A DNA stretch of 64,000 nucleotides from Microbulbifer flavimaris (GCF_001641755.2 NZ_LRFG02000003.1:372001-436000); one strand, 5' to 3'. Shown: positions 34,863 through 43,959, counted from the first letter of the stretch. Notes: generated by a model from the letters alone, not told the origin. Translations and numbers: made by a program.

Positions 34863-35894
34863 ATGACCGTGACCCTGAGCCCGACCCCTTCGAATCAGCC
34901 GGACCTGGAAGAAAAGACCCGCTTCCTGCTCGATCCCGCCAGTTACGGCGGCACCACCGGCCAGGTGACCTTGGTGGAGACCCACATGGCCCGGGTATTC
35001 CTCACCGATGACCACGCCTACAAAATGAAGAAGCCGGTGCGCAGCAGTTATCTGGATTTCAGCAGCCTGGACAAGCGTTACGGCGTCTGCAGCGAGGAAC
35101 TGCGCCTGAATCGGCGCCTCACCGATGATGTCTACCTGGAGCTGACCGCGCTGCGCATGCAGCCCGGCGGTGCCCTGGTATTGGATGGTGAAGGCGGCCT
35201 GGTGGTGGAGTGGCTGGTGAAGATGCGGCGTCTGCCCGATAGGGATTGCCTGGTAAAACGGATCGACACGGTTACGGAAACTGAACTCACCCCCCTGTTA
35301 CGGCGCCTTTGCGATTTCTACCGCCACAGTGAGCCGCTGCAGATGACCGGTGAGCAGTATCTGGCCCACCTGCGCCGTCAAATCGGCGCCCTCTGGCGCC
35401 AGCTGTTACTGCCGGGACTGGAACTGGATCCGCGGATGGTCAATCCACTGGCGTCGGGCTTGCTCCAGTTTGTCGACAGCAATACCGACCTATTCGCCCG
35501 GCGGGCCGAGGGCGGCCGCATTCTCGAGGGGCACGGCGACCTGCGTCCGGAACACTGCTTCCTCACCACCCCGCCGCAGATCATCGACTGCCTGGAGTTC
35601 GACCGCGACCTGCGCTGTGTGGACCCAGTGGACGAGGCGGGATACCTGGCGCTGGAATGCGAGATGCTGGGGCGGGCAGATCTGTCGGAATTTATTCTGA
35701 CGATCTACGGGAGGGAATGCGACGATGAGCCGCCGGAAAAGCTTTCCTGCTTTTACCGCGCCTATCGCGCGCTATTGCGGGGACAGCTGGCTGGCGCCCA
35801 CCTGCTCGACGGCGATATCGCTGAACCGGAAAAGTGGCGGCAGAAAACCGATCGGTATCTGGCAGCGGCCAGCGACTATGCAAACAGGCTGTGA
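34863..35894 (+). CDS. Aminoglycoside-phosphotransferase-like protein (kinase-like N-domain only)
   Basis: 343 aa from ATG 34863. It matches the N-terminal part of the COG2187 proteins that join a phosphotransferase-like domain to a P-loop kinase: KTRFLLDPASYGG, LTDDHAYKMKKPVRSSYLDFS and the catalytic-loop-like GHGDLRPEHCFLTTPPQIIDCLEFD (H-G-D then D). The P-loop half is missing, so the protein is a short form. It is divergent from the nucleotide operon and may share a promoter region and control. The substrate is unknown. Confidence 0.85.
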   Translation: MTVTLSPTPSNQPDLEEKTRFLLDPASYGGTTGQVTLVETHMARVFLTDDHAYKMKKPVRSSYLDFSSLDKRYGVCSEELRLNRRLTDDVYLELTALRMQPGGALVLDGEGGLVVEWLVKMRRLPDRDCLVKRIDTVTETELTPLLRRLCDFYRHSEPLQMTGEQYLAHLRRQIGALWRQLLLPGLELDPRMVNPLASGLLQFVDSNTDLFARRAEGGRILEGHGDLRPEHCFLTTPPQIIDCLEFDRDLRCVDPVDEAGYLALECEMLGRADLSEFILTIYGRECDDEPPEKLSCFYRAYRALLRGQLAGAHLLDGDIAEPEKWRQKTDRYLAAASDYANRL

Positions 35895-35925
35895 CACCCG
35901 CCACCGGGGCGGGCAAATCGCGGAC

Positions 35926-36003
35926 AAAAAAAACCCCGGACTTGGGGGAGCTCCGGGGTAACATCTGACTTCCTTGGGGGATGATGACGCATTCCAACGA
36001 TCT
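35926..36003 (-). ncRNA. Candidate sigma-E-dependent C-rich small RNA C, downstream of polA (ErsA/Spot 42 position)
   Basis: About 78 bases on the minus strand, directly downstream of polA. It starts about seven bases after TCTAAA and ends with stem CCCCGGA/TCCGGGG (35934-35958), a loop containing CUCCCCCAA and eight T. A second C-run (CAUCCCCCAAGG) lies upstream and could pair with Shine-Dalgarno sequences. AGATCGTT near the 5' end and AGTCAG before the terminator are shared with candidate B. polA has its own hairpin (36070-36097), so this terminator is not needed for polA. Position, strand and promoter type match ErsA. Confidence 0.68.
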
Positions 36004-36009
36004 TGCCTG

Positions 36010-36038
36010 TTTAGAGCGCGCCTTTCGTCGGCGGTTCC
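36010..36038 (-). promoter_or_regulatory. Sigma-E/AlgU-type promoter of small RNA C
   Basis: On the minus strand: GGGAACCG, then 16 bases after GAACCG, then TCTAAAC. The form matches the sigma-E/AlgU consensus (GAACTT-N16-TCTGA type) and is identical in layout to the promoter of candidate B, though the spacer sequences differ. Confidence 0.68.
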
Positions 36039-36040
36039 CG

Positions 36041-36097
36041 CAAAACTGTTAAAAAGTGTCAAAACTGGCGGCGGATTCTTCACCAGTTGAATCCGCC
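36041..36097 (-). terminator. Likely polA terminator
   Basis: Stem GGCGGATTC/GAATCCGCC (36070-36078 with 36089-36097) around a 10-base loop. Read on the minus strand it is followed within 40 bases by T-runs (TTTT, TTTTT, TTTT) separated by a few bases. It lies 25 bases after the polA stop. The U-tract is discontinuous, so efficiency is uncertain. Confidence 0.6.
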
Positions 36098-36121
36098 CAT
36101 GGACAAGGAGAGCGAGTGGCC

Positions 36122-38851
36122 TCAGTGGGCCTCGTCCCAGCTGGCCCCCTGGCCAACGTCCACGATCAGCGGCACATCCAGCTCGGCAGCACCCTGCATG
36201 CGCCCGATCAATCCCTCGCGGATTTTTGCCACCTCACCTTCCGGCACTTCCAGTACCAGTTCATCGTGCACCTGCATGATCAGTTTGGTCTGCAGCTTTT
36301 CCCCAGTGAGCCACGCGTCCACTTCGATCATTGCCCGCTTGATGATGTCGGCGGCAGTGCCCTGCATGGGTGCGTTGATGGCGGTGCGCTCGGCGGCCTG
36401 GCGCATGGCGCCATTGCGGGATTTGATCTCCGGCAGGTAGAGCCGGCGACCGAACAGGGTCTCCACATAGCCCTCGTCGGCGGCCTGCTTGCGGGTGTTC
36501 TCCATATAGCGCAGCACGCCGGGATAGCGCTCGAAGTAGCGGTCGATATAGGTCTGCGCATCGGCGCGGGGAATGCCCAGCTGCCGCGCGAGGCCGAAAG
36601 CAGACATCCCGTAGATCAGACCGAAGTTGATCGCCTTGGCACGGCGGCGCTGCTCGTCGGAGACCTCGTCCGCGGGTACCTCGAATACCTCTGACGCGGT
36701 GGCGCGGTGAATGTCGGCACCGTGGGCGAAGGCGTCCACCAGGCCGCTGTCACCGGACAGGTGCGCCATGATGCGCAACTCGATCTGCGAGTAGTCCGCG
36801 GCGATGATCACCCGCCCCTCCGGCGCCACGAACGCCTGGCGGATGCGGCGCCCCTCCGGGCTGCGAATCGGAATATTCTGCAGGTTCGGATCACTGGAAG
36901 ACAGGCGCCCGGTGGCCGCCACCGCCTGGTGATAGGAGGTGTGCACGCGACCGGTGCCCGGATCGATCATTTTCGGCAGCTTGTCGGTATAGGTGTTCTT
37001 CAGTTTGGCCAGCCCGCGGTACTCCATGATCAGGGCCGGCAGGGCATGATCGTGGGCCAGCTCCTGCAGCACCGCCTCCGCAGTGGAGGGGGCACCCTTC
37101 GGAGTCTTCTTGATCACCGGGATCTCGAGCTTTTCGAACAGGATATGGCCCAGCTGCTTGGTGGAGCCCAGGTTGAACTCTTCACCCGCCTCCTCGAACG
37201 CCTTCTGCTGCACCTCGTGCATCTTCTGCTCCAGCTCGGCGCTCTGCGTTGCCAGCATGTTGGCGTCCAGATAGGCGCCATTGCGCTCGATCCGTGCCAG
37301 CACGGGTAACAGGGGCATCTCGATCTCGTCGAGGACCTTTTCCAGTGACGGGATTTTTGCCAGCCGGCCGCTGAGCTCCTCGTGCAGACGCAGGGTGATA
37401 TCCGCATCCTCGGCGGCGTAAGGGCCGGCCTTGTCCAGTTCGATCTGGTTGAAGGTGAGCTGCTTGGCGCCCTTGCCGGCAATATCCTCGTAGTGCACTG
37501 TCTTCTCACCCAGGTACTTGAGGGCCAGACTGTCCATATCGTGGCGGCTGGCGGTGCTGTCGAGCACATAGGATTCCAGCATGGTGTCCCGGGCGATGCC
37601 GCGCAGCTGGATGTCATAGTTGGCCAGGATGTGGCTGTCGTACTTGAGGTTCTGCCCTACTTTCTTCTGCGCCGGGTCCTCCAGCAGCGTCTTCAGGGCC
37701 ACCAGGGTTTCATCGAATGGCAGCTGTTCAGGTGCACCCATATAGTCGTGGGCCAGGGGTACGTAGGCCGCCTTGCCCGGCTCAATGGCAAAGGACACCC
37801 CCACCAGTTTTGCCTGCATGTAGTTGAGGCTGGTGGTTTCGGTATCGAAGGCGAAAATATCCGCCGCCCTCAGTTTTTCCAGCCAGGCGTCAAAGACTTT
37901 CTGCTCGGTGACGATCTCGTACTCCCGCTCCACCGCTTCCTGCATCGCCTCGGCGGCATCCCCGCCATCACTCAACTCGTCCAGCCAGCTGCGGAATTCC
38001 ATCGACCCGAACAGCTCGATCAGTTTTTCCCGGTCGGGCTCACCGTTGTGCAGGTCCGCTGGCTGATAGGGCATGTCCACATCGGTCTTGATGGTGGCCA
38101 GCAGGTAGGACAGCTCCGCCGCCTCGCGGTGTTCCTCCATCTTCTTGGCCAGCGTCTTGCTGCCGCGGAAGCCCAGGGGCGCAATGGCGTCCAGGTCGCT
38201 GTAGATATCTTTCAGGCTGCCCAGGTTCTGCAGCAGCGCCAGGGCGGTCTTCTCACCAACCCCGGGTACCCCGGGGATGTTGTCGGACTTGTCACCCATC
38301 AGGGCGAGGAAATCGATGATCAGTTCCGGGCCCACGCCGAATTTCTCGCGCACGCCATCGGTATCCATTTCGGTGTTGGACATGGTGTTGACCAGGGTGA
38401 TGCCGGGGCGCACCAGCTGGGCCATATCCTTGTCGCCGGTGGAGATGATCACCTGCTGCCCCTGCTTTTGTGCCTCCAGGGCGAGGGTACCGATCACATC
38501 GTCGGCCTCGACGCCGTCGATCACCAGGCGCGGCAGACCCATGGCGTCGATGATGTCGTGAATCGGCTGTATCTGCTCGCGCAGATCATCCGGCATCGGC
38601 GGCCGGTGGGATTTGTAATCCTCGAACAGCTCGTCGCGGAATGTCTTGCCTTTGGCGTCGAATACGACGGCGACGGTGCTGTCCGGATGCTCCCTCAAAT
38701 GGCGACGCAGCATGCTGATAACGCCGCGCACCGCACCGGTGGGCCTGCCGTCGCTGGTGGCCAGCGGTGGCAGGGCGTGGAAGGCGCGGTAGAGATAGGA
38801 GGATCCGTCCACCAGGATCAGCGGCGCGGCGCTGGACGCTTTTTTACTCAT
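36122..38851 (-). CDS. polA: DNA polymerase I
   Basis: 909 aa, full length. The 5'-3' exonuclease domain (1-290) has GDKDMAQLV and [22 protein letters not shown]. The 3'-5' exonuclease (about 310-500) keeps [13 protein letters not shown], so proofreading residues are present. The polymerase domain carries motif [17 protein letters not shown], motif [20 protein letters not shown] and motif [13 protein letters not shown]. It handles gap filling and primer removal. It is transcribed toward engB, as in other gammaproteobacteria. Confidence 0.99.
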   Translation of the reverse strand: MSKKASSAAPLILVDGSSYLYRAFHALPPLATSDGRPTGAVRGVISMLRRHLREHPDSTVAVVFDAKGKTFRDELFEDYKSHRPPMPDDLREQIQPIHDIIDAMGLPRLVIDGVEADDVIGTLALEAQKQGQQVIISTGDKDMAQLVRPGITLVNTMSNTEMDTDGVREKFGVGPELIIDFLALMGDKSDNIPGVPGVGEKTALALLQNLGSLKDIYSDLDAIAPLGFRGSKTLAKKMEEHREAAELSYLLATIKTDVDMPYQPADLHNGEPDREKLIELFGSMEFRSWLDELSDGGDAAEAMQEAVEREYEIVTEQKVFDAWLEKLRAADIFAFDTETTSLNYMQAKLVGVSFAIEPGKAAYVPLAHDYMGAPEQLPFDETLVALKTLLEDPAQKKVGQNLKYDSHILANYDIQLRGIARDTMLESYVLDSTASRHDMDSLALKYLGEKTVHYEDIAGKGAKQLTFNQIELDKAGPYAAEDADITLRLHEELSGRLAKIPSLEKVLDEIEMPLLPVLARIERNGAYLDANMLATQSAELEQKMHEVQQKAFEEAGEEFNLGSTKQLGHILFEKLEIPVIKKTPKGAPSTAEAVLQELAHDHALPALIMEYRGLAKLKNTYTDKLPKMIDPGTGRVHTSYHQAVAATGRLSSSDPNLQNIPIRSPEGRRIRQAFVAPEGRVIIAADYSQIELRIMAHLSGDSGLVDAFAHGADIHRATASEVFEVPADEVSDEQRRRAKAINFGLIYGMSAFGLARQLGIPRADAQTYIDRYFERYPGVLRYMENTRKQAADEGYVETLFGRRLYLPEIKSRNGAMRQAAERTAINAPMQGTAADIIKRAMIEVDAWLTGEKLQTKLIMQVHDELVLEVPEGEVAKIREGLIGRMQGAAELDVPLIVDVGQGASWDEAH

Positions 38852-39070
38852 AACTATCCGGAAACTGGAATGACTTCATGGGTTCTTGGTTTGCGCGACA
38901 GGATAACCGCGATCGGATTTTTTCGCTCGCTCCGGCGACAGATCCGGGGCAGTCACCGCACTCTCAGCGGCAATCTCCGGCAGCACTTCTAGGCTGTTAG
39001 TGAGTGAGAGGTGATTGCGTGCAGGCCCAGTGAGTGCCGCCGCAAGCAGAAGTCGGAGAGGGATGTACCC

Positions 39071-39442
39071 ATGAAAACCAAGTTGATTTCCTGTGCCCTG
39101 GTGCTGGGGCTCGGCACCGCGCTGCCGGCGTTCGGGGATGCCATCGGCGAGCAGCAAAACGCGCCCGGGCCGATGGAGTACCTGGAAGTGGAGGGTTCCA
39201 TCGATCGCGATGCTGAACAGCGCAACAGAGCGGAACTCGTTCAAGCCATGGCCAACCGCCTGCTCAATGCCGGCAAACAGGAGCAGATCCAGTCACTGCT
39301 GCTGCGGCAGAAGGGCCAGGTGGGCCAGCTGCTTCTTCGGGAAGAGCGGGCTCGGGCAGAGGCCGAGCAACTGCGCCTGGAGCGCGAGGCCGCCCGCAGC
39401 AATGAGCAGCAGGAGCGCGAGGAACAAGAGGGGGCCTCCTGA
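39071..39442 (+). CDS. Small exported coiled-coil protein
   Basis: 123 aa from ATG 39071, with GGAGAGGG upstream. A signal peptide ends near PAFGDA (about 23). The C-terminal half (residues about 50-123, RLLNAGKQEQIQSLLLRQKG and later an E/R/A-rich run) is a long charged coiled coil. No family is recognised and no partner is evident: it sits alone between polA and znuA. Confidence 0.75.
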   Translation: MKTKLISCALVLGLGTALPAFGDAIGEQQNAPGPMEYLEVEGSIDRDAEQRNRAELVQAMANRLLNAGKQEQIQSLLLRQKGQVGQLLLREERARAEAEQLRLEREAARSNEQQEREEQEGAS

Positions 39443-39499
39443 GACCGATCCGGGGCCCTTCTGTCACTGCTGCCCATTTATGCCGATCAGGCCCGGCCT

Positions 39500-40378
39500 C
39501 TAGCCCCCCGCCTGATCGGGGACCAGGCTCAGGCACTGGCGGGCATCGGCCAGCAGGGCCTCGACCAGGTCTGCATAGCCGGCTTCCGGCGGCAGCGCAC
39601 GGCCAAGGGGATCCAGGGCCACGTAGCGCAACCCCAGGTTTTCCGCCAGCTGCCGGTCGCGATCGTTTGCCGGCGCCTCGCCAAACAGACAACCGTCTTC
39701 GATATCTCCCAACTCCAGCAGCGTGCGGGCACCATGGCGGTTCTCCCCACCGGTACCGCCGAGCGGCCGGGTGACGACGCCGGCGTTGCCAAAGAAATGT
39801 CCGTAGGCATCGTGGGTGACGACGATAGGCACATCCCGATAGGCCCACAGGGCACGATCCAGGACCTTCTGCAGGTTGGCCATCTCACGGGAGAAATCCC
39901 GCGCCCGGCGGCGGTATTCGTCCGCCTGCTGCGGGCGCAACTGTGACAACCGCGCCGCCACCTGTGCGCCGATGATGGCCGCATTGCGGGGACGCAGCCA
40001 CAAGTGCGGATCATCCGCTGCGGCGCCATCCATCTCGAAGCCCCCCTGTTCCAGCAAAGCCAGCTGGTGCTCTGCGGGCACCTGCGACAGCTGTTTTGCC
40101 AGCATGGTTTCCAGTTTCGGGCCCAGCCATACAACCAGCGCGGCGCGATCCAGCGCGGCGCGATCGGAAACCGATGGCGCATAGTGATGGGGATCGCCAC
40201 TCTGGATCAGTTCGCGAATTTCCTGCTCCGGCCCGGCAATCTCCGCAGCAATCAGGGCCAGCGGGCGCACACTGACCACTAAAGGTCCGTCACCGGGGGG
40301 CTCCCGGGTTGAGCAGGCAGAGACGGCAAGAACGGCGAGGATGCTAAACAGGGCGCTCAAGTGCTTGATGGGGATCAT
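39500..40378 (-). CDS. znuA: Zinc ABC transporter substrate-binding lipoprotein ZnuA
   Basis: 292 aa from ATG 40378. The signal MIPIKHLSALFSILAVLAVSAC has lipobox VSAC. Zinc-ligand regions are DPHHYAPSVSD, DDPHLWLRPRNA (about residue 125) and VVTHDAYGHFF; the family's His-rich loop is missing. It delivers Zn2+ to ZnuBC. It is divergent from znuC, and a palindromic Zur-like site lies in between, so zinc repression is expected. No zur gene is next to it, unlike Pseudomonas. Confidence 0.93.
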   Translation of the reverse strand: MIPIKHLSALFSILAVLAVSACSTREPPGDGPLVVSVRPLALIAAEIAGPEQEIRELIQSGDPHHYAPSVSDRAALDRAALVVWLGPKLETMLAKQLSQVPAEHQLALLEQGGFEMDGAAADDPHLWLRPRNAAIIGAQVAARLSQLRPQQADEYRRRARDFSREMANLQKVLDRALWAYRDVPIVVTHDAYGHFFGNAGVVTRPLGGTGGENRHGARTLLELGDIEDGCLFGEAPANDRDRQLAENLGLRYVALDPLGRALPPEAGYADLVEALLADARQCLSLVPDQAGG

Positions 40379-40411
40379 TGGACTCCGGTCGGGCAAGGGT
40401 CGGCGAAAAAA

Positions 40412-40426
40412 GTGCGATATAATCAC
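40412..40426. promoter_or_regulatory. Putative Zur operator between znuA and znuC
   Basis: TGCGATATAATCACA is near-palindromic and matches the gammaproteobacterial Zur core TGTTATANTATAACA at about 11 of 14 positions. It lies in the divergent znuA/znuC region, 34-48 bases from the znuA start. Confidence 0.6.
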
Positions 40427-40512
40427 AGCCGGCTTTCACCCGCCAGACCGGTGCGGGCGGAGCCTGGTCCCAGCCACCGTTTTCCATCGCCACGCAGATT
40501 GCGGAGCCACCC

Positions 40513-41316
40513 CTGAGCCATTCCGAACCCCCAGTTACCGACGCACCGCTCGTTACCGCCAAAAACCTGAGCCTCGAGATCGGCGGGCGCACACTCCTGC
40601 ACGATATCTCGCTGGAGCTGCGGGCCCGTCAAATCGTCACGGTGATCGGACCCAACGGCGCCGGCAAGACCACGCTGTTGCGGCTGCTGTTGGGCCTCAG
40701 CCGGCCCACGGCCGGCAGCATCCATCGCCGACCGGGCCTGCGCCTGGGCTATATGCCGCAGCGTATGCAAGTGGACGCCTCCATGCCCATGTCTGTAGCG
40801 CGCTTCCTGCAGCTCGGGCAGCCGGGAATCACCCGTGCCGAGGCGGATACCGCGCTGGCGCGCGTGCGAGCGCAAAAACTCCGCAATGCGAGCCTGGCAG
40901 ACCTCTCCGGCGGTGAAATGCAGCGCGTGCTGCTGGCCCGTGCGGCATCCCGCAAGCCGGAGCTGATGGTGCTGGACGAGCCCACCCAGGGGGTGGATGT
41001 CAGCGGCCAGGGGGAGGTGTACCAGCTGATCGCGGCGCTGCGCGATGAGCTCGGCTGCGGTGTCTTACTGGTATCCCACGACCTGCATATGGTGATGGCG
41101 GCGACCGATCAGGTGTTGTGTATCAACCAGCACATTTGCTGTCACGGCCATCCGGAACAGGTAAGCCGGGACCCCGCCTACCTGGAATTGTTTGGCGACA
41201 AACTGGCGCCCTACTCCCACCAGCACAACCATGCCCATGACCTGAGCGGTGACGTGCTCGAGGATCACAGCCGCTGCAATCACGACCACAGCCGGAGGGA
41301 ACCGGGCCATGAGTGA
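40513..41316 (+). CDS. znuC: Zinc ABC transporter ATPase ZnuC, unusual start codon
   Basis: 267 aa if it starts at CTG 40513. Walker A GPNGAGKTT is at residues 46-54, the signature LSGGEMQR from 131 and Walker B LMVLDEPTQGVD behind. In this frame there is no ATG, GTG or TTG between the upstream stop (40420) and Walker A; the first GTG (40642) would remove it. GGAG at 40503-40506 sits six bases before CTG, so CTG is the best start; ATT 40498 is the other choice. A sequencing error is possible. The C-terminus is His-rich (HQHNHAHD, HSRCNHDHS), fitting a zinc system. It overlaps znuB by eight bases. Confidence 0.9.
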   Translation: MSHSEPPVTDAPLVTAKNLSLEIGGRTLLHDISLELRARQIVTVIGPNGAGKTTLLRLLLGLSRPTAGSIHRRPGLRLGYMPQRMQVDASMPMSVARFLQLGQPGITRAEADTALARVRAQKLRNASLADLSGGEMQRVLLARAASRKPELMVLDEPTQGVDVSGQGEVYQLIAALRDELGCGVLLVSHDLHMVMAATDQVLCINQHICCHGHPEQVSRDPAYLELFGDKLAPYSHQHNHAHDLSGDVLEDHSRCNHDHSRREPGHE

Positions 41317-42115
41317 ACTCGTTGCAGTGCTTGGCAGCCAGTTTCTGTGGCTCGCCCTGGCAGCGGGCCTGATCGTCGCCGCTGTCGGCGGCCCGCTGGG
41401 CTGCTTTGCCGTCTGGCGGCGTATGGCCTATTTTGGCGATACCCTGGCGCACTCTGCACTGCTGGGTGTCACCCTCGGGTTTTTGCTCCACCTGCAGCCG
41501 ACTCTGGCGGTCGGCGCCACCTGCTGTGCGCTCGCCGTGTTGCTGGTCTACCTGCAGCGCCGGCAGAAGTTCTCCGTAGATACCCTGCTGGGCATCCTGT
41601 CCCATTCGATGCTGGCACTGGGTATCGTGACCGTGAGCCTCTTCGACATCAACGTCGACCTGCTGTCGCTATTGCTCGGTGATCTGCTGGCGGTAAGCCC
41701 GGAGGACCTGGTGCTGATGGCAGCAGCTGGCGCACTGATCGCCGGGCTGCTGTTTTATCTGTGGGAGCCGCTGCTGGCCTTCACGCTCAACGAGGAGCTA
41801 GCGGCCGTGGAAGGCGTACCGGTGGAGCGGGTGCGGCTGGCGCTGATGCTGATGCTGGCGCTACTGATCGCCATCGCCATGAAAGTGGTGGGCATACTGC
41901 TGATAACCGCACTGCTGATTATTCCCGCAGCCAGTGCGCGGCGCCTTTCCCACACCCCGGAGCGCATGGCTCTGCTGGCGGCGCTGATCGGCGGACTGTC
42001 TGTCCTGCTGGGGCTGCTCGCGTCGGTGCTGTGGGATACCCCGGCCGGGCCCTCCATCGTATTGGCCGCCGCCGTGCTGTTTCTCTGCACCCAGGCTCGC
42101 CCGCAGCATAGCTGA
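41309..42115 (+). CDS. znuB: Zinc ABC transporter permease ZnuB
   Basis: 268 aa from ATG 41309, eight bases inside the end of znuC. About eight membrane segments, with the family motif LLGDLLAVSPEDL and an AMKVVGILLITALLIIPAASARRL stretch that forms the ABC contact and a late helix. It forms the zinc channel with ZnuC. It is convergent with the small membrane protein at 42120. Confidence 0.94.
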   Translation: MSELVAVLGSQFLWLALAAGLIVAAVGGPLGCFAVWRRMAYFGDTLAHSALLGVTLGFLLHLQPTLAVGATCCALAVLLVYLQRRQKFSVDTLLGILSHSMLALGIVTVSLFDINVDLLSLLLGDLLAVSPEDLVLMAAAGALIAGLLFYLWEPLLAFTLNEELAAVEGVPVERVRLALMLMLALLIAIAMKVVGILLITALLIIPAASARRLSHTPERMALLAALIGGLSVLLGLLASVLWDTPAGPSIVLAAAVLFLCTQARPQHS

Positions 42116-42119
42116 ATGG

Positions 42120-42266
42120 TCAGCGGCCCGGTTTGTCGGACTTCTTGCGGATCTCCTCCGCCGGCTCCTCACCAGCCTTGTGGAACTCATAGATGGTCAG
42201 CGCGATCCCCACCAGCAGCATGATAAACACGCCGATGGCGATGGACAGTAACATGGCCTCAGACAT
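42120..42266 (-). CDS. Small membrane protein (48 aa)
   Basis: MSEAMLLSIAIGVFIMLLVG begins one hydrophobic helix (about 5-25), then a charged tail (EFHKAGEEPAEEIRKKSDK). A strong Shine-Dalgarno, AGGAGG, sits just upstream of ATG 42266. It follows the 59-aa membrane protein by two bases on the same strand, so it is the third of a run of small membrane genes. Function unknown. Confidence 0.75.
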   Translation of the reverse strand: MSEAMLLSIAIGVFIMLLVGIALTIYEFHKAGEEPAEEIRKKSDKPGR

Positions 42267-42268
42267 GG

Positions 42269-42448
42269 TTACTTCCTCCTTGCCAGAAGCGCTGACACCT
42301 TGAAGTAGATCCCGAAGCACAGGATGCTGGGTACCCACAGGGCGGTGAAAATTCCCTGCTCCTTGTAGCCGTTGAACCACAAATAGCCCGACAGGATGAA
42401 GGAAACCCCCACGGCCAGCAGGATAAACAGATCCGAAAGTTTGAACAT
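42269..42448 (-). CDS. Small membrane protein (59 aa)
   Basis: MFKLSDLFILLAVGVSFILSG and FTALWVPSILCFGIYFKVSAL give two membrane helices joined by a short loop, ending in ARRK. It is between two other small membrane genes on the same strand with tight spacing. No family is recognised. Confidence 0.75.
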   Translation of the reverse strand: MFKLSDLFILLAVGVSFILSGYLWFNGYKEQGIFTALWVPSILCFGIYFKVSALLARRK

Positions 42449-42471
42449 ATATGTTCCCCGCGGTGAAAAAC

Positions 42472-42705
42472 TCAGTAGTTGTCGTAGTCCCAGAACCCGA
42501 TGGCCGCGATCAACAGCCCGCTGATCACCACCGAGGCGGGTATCCTCAGTCCCGGCACACCAAAGACCTCCACCATCGACGGCACGAGTTGCGTGGCTGC
42601 CAGCGGAAGCCACACAGCGAAAGGAACCACCAGCGCGACACCCACCCAGCCGACGGTGCGCCGCGCCCGGCGTGAGCGGGCGAATCTGTCGAACAGGTTT
42701 TTCAC
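42472..42705 (-). CDS. Small membrane protein (77 aa)
   Basis: A frame from 42792 is open, but GTG 42705 gives a protein-like start (MKNLFDRFARSRRARRTVGW) with AGAGGA about ten bases upstream, so it is preferred. A basic N-terminus precedes two helices (about 19-38 and 50-70). It heads the three-gene small membrane set. Function unknown. Confidence 0.6.
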   Translation of the reverse strand: MKNLFDRFARSRRARRTVGWVGVALVVPFAVWLPLAATQLVPSMVEVFGVPGLRIPASVVISGLLIAAIGFWDYDNY

Positions 42706-42832
42706 GGTAGCGAGGTTCCTCTCGGCACCCGAGGGCACCGGTTTGCTAACACAGTAGTTGATCGCTACGGGAACAGGGCGGTTGCCGATCACCGACCAGG
42801 CGCGGTTGGCGCTGTAGCCCTCTTTCTGGCCG

Positions 42833-43477
42833 TCAATCGATGCGGCGCGGAGGCTGGTCCGGCTTGGCGTAACTCAGGCGGCCCAGTCGCGTGGTGCGGT
42901 GGTAGCTGTCGAGGCCGCTCACCGCAACAGTCCCAAGCGCCTCGATATCCACATAACCATCCTCACCCACCGCTCCGTCGGCAATCTGCAGCTCGACGAT
43001 GCGTCCGATCACCATGACCGTGCCGTTCACGGCGAGGCGCTGGCGCTCCACGACCTGACAGGCAAACCGCAAGCGGCTTTCTGCCACGTAGGGCGCGGGG
43101 CAGCCGGAACTGAACTCGGGGGTGAGACCAACCTCTTCGAACTCTGAGGCCTCGCGCGGATAGCGTGCAGACGTCTGGTGGGCCCGCTCCCAGCAGTCCA
43201 CATTGACCTGGTTGACCGTGAACCATCCGGTTGCGGCCAGATTGTCCAGTGTATGCCGCTCTACAGAGTCGGGGCGGTTGATAAAGGCAATCAGCGGGGG
43301 ATTCGCTCCCAGGTGGACCACGGAACTGACGATGGCGACATTGTCCACACCGCGGGTATCGACCGTGCCAATCAGGTTGGCACTCTTGAACCCGGACAGG
43401 CTGTTGACCAGGTTCGCCCGATAACGCTGCTCAAGGTCATCCAGGTCCGCGGCATTCCACTGTCTGCAGTTATCCAC
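42833..43477 (-). CDS. Flavin reductase family protein
   Basis: 214 aa from GTG 43477, with AGGAGG four bases upstream; ATG 43501 lies inside the preceding gene and has no ribosome site. The fold signals are GFKSANLIGTVDTRGVDNVAIVSSVVHLGANPPLIAF, DNLAATGWFTVNQVN and the C-terminal HYRTT-like segment. Such proteins bind FMN and reduce it or act as monooxygenase partners. It starts nine bases after the DCC-family gene, so they are one unit. Confidence 0.85.
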   Translation of the reverse strand: MDNCRQWNAADLDDLEQRYRANLVNSLSGFKSANLIGTVDTRGVDNVAIVSSVVHLGANPPLIAFINRPDSVERHTLDNLAATGWFTVNQVNVDCWERAHQTSARYPREASEFEEVGLTPEFSSGCPAPYVAESRLRFACQVVERQRLAVNGTVMVIGRIVELQIADGAVGEDGYVDIEALGTVAVSGLDSYHRTTRLGRLSYAKPDQPPRRID

Positions 43478-43485
43478 ACCACCTC

Positions 43486-43872
43486 CTATCCATTGCGGCA
43501 ATCATCTGACTCACAGCGCTGCCGGCCGGTGAGCACCTGTGCAAGGCGGTGGCGGTGGCGGGCAAACAGCCGATAGAGGTGGGGACTCAGCCGACGCACG
43601 CCCGGCCAGCGCAACCAGCGCACCCAGTGCCCCTTTCCCACACGCTCCCAGGCCTCCACCGTCACCTCAAAACCGGTAATCATGCGCCCGTCGGGCATCT
43701 CGCCGTGCAGGGTTTCCATGGCCTCAGCGGGATCCAGCTGGGGGAATTCCCGACGGCAGGTCTCACTGTGGATATCGATAAAACGCACGCGGCCGGCTGT
43801 ATTCCAGCGGCGCAGGTGGGCAATTTCCTTCATGCAAAGGGGGCAACGACCATCGTAGAACATTGTGAACAT
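43486..43872 (-). CDS. DCC-family thiol-disulfide oxidoreductase-like protein (DUF393)
   Basis: 128 aa. The family signature YDGRCPLCMKEI (C-x-x-C near residue 10) opens the thioredoxin-like fold, followed by the LRRWNTAGRVRFIDIHSE helix and a YRLFARHRHRLA tail. DUF393 proteins are small redox proteins of unknown substrate. Coupled to the flavin reductase downstream. Confidence 0.9.
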   Translation of the reverse strand: MFTMFYDGRCPLCMKEIAHLRRWNTAGRVRFIDIHSETCRREFPQLDPAEAMETLHGEMPDGRMITGFEVTVEAWERVGKGHWVRWLRWPGVRRLSPHLYRLFARHRHRLAQVLTGRQRCESDDCRNG

Positions 43873-43959
43873 CGATTGACTACAGCCCCCGCTTCCATCA
43901 TTTGATCAGTGCGCTATACGGATTGTAGTGCGGAACGGTTCAGGTCAGGCCGGAGACGC

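Noticed and set aside
37382..38992. Long plus-strand open frame (536 codons) opposite polA
   Set aside because: It is a shadow of the polA codon pattern in high G+C sequence, with low-complexity composition and no ribosome site.
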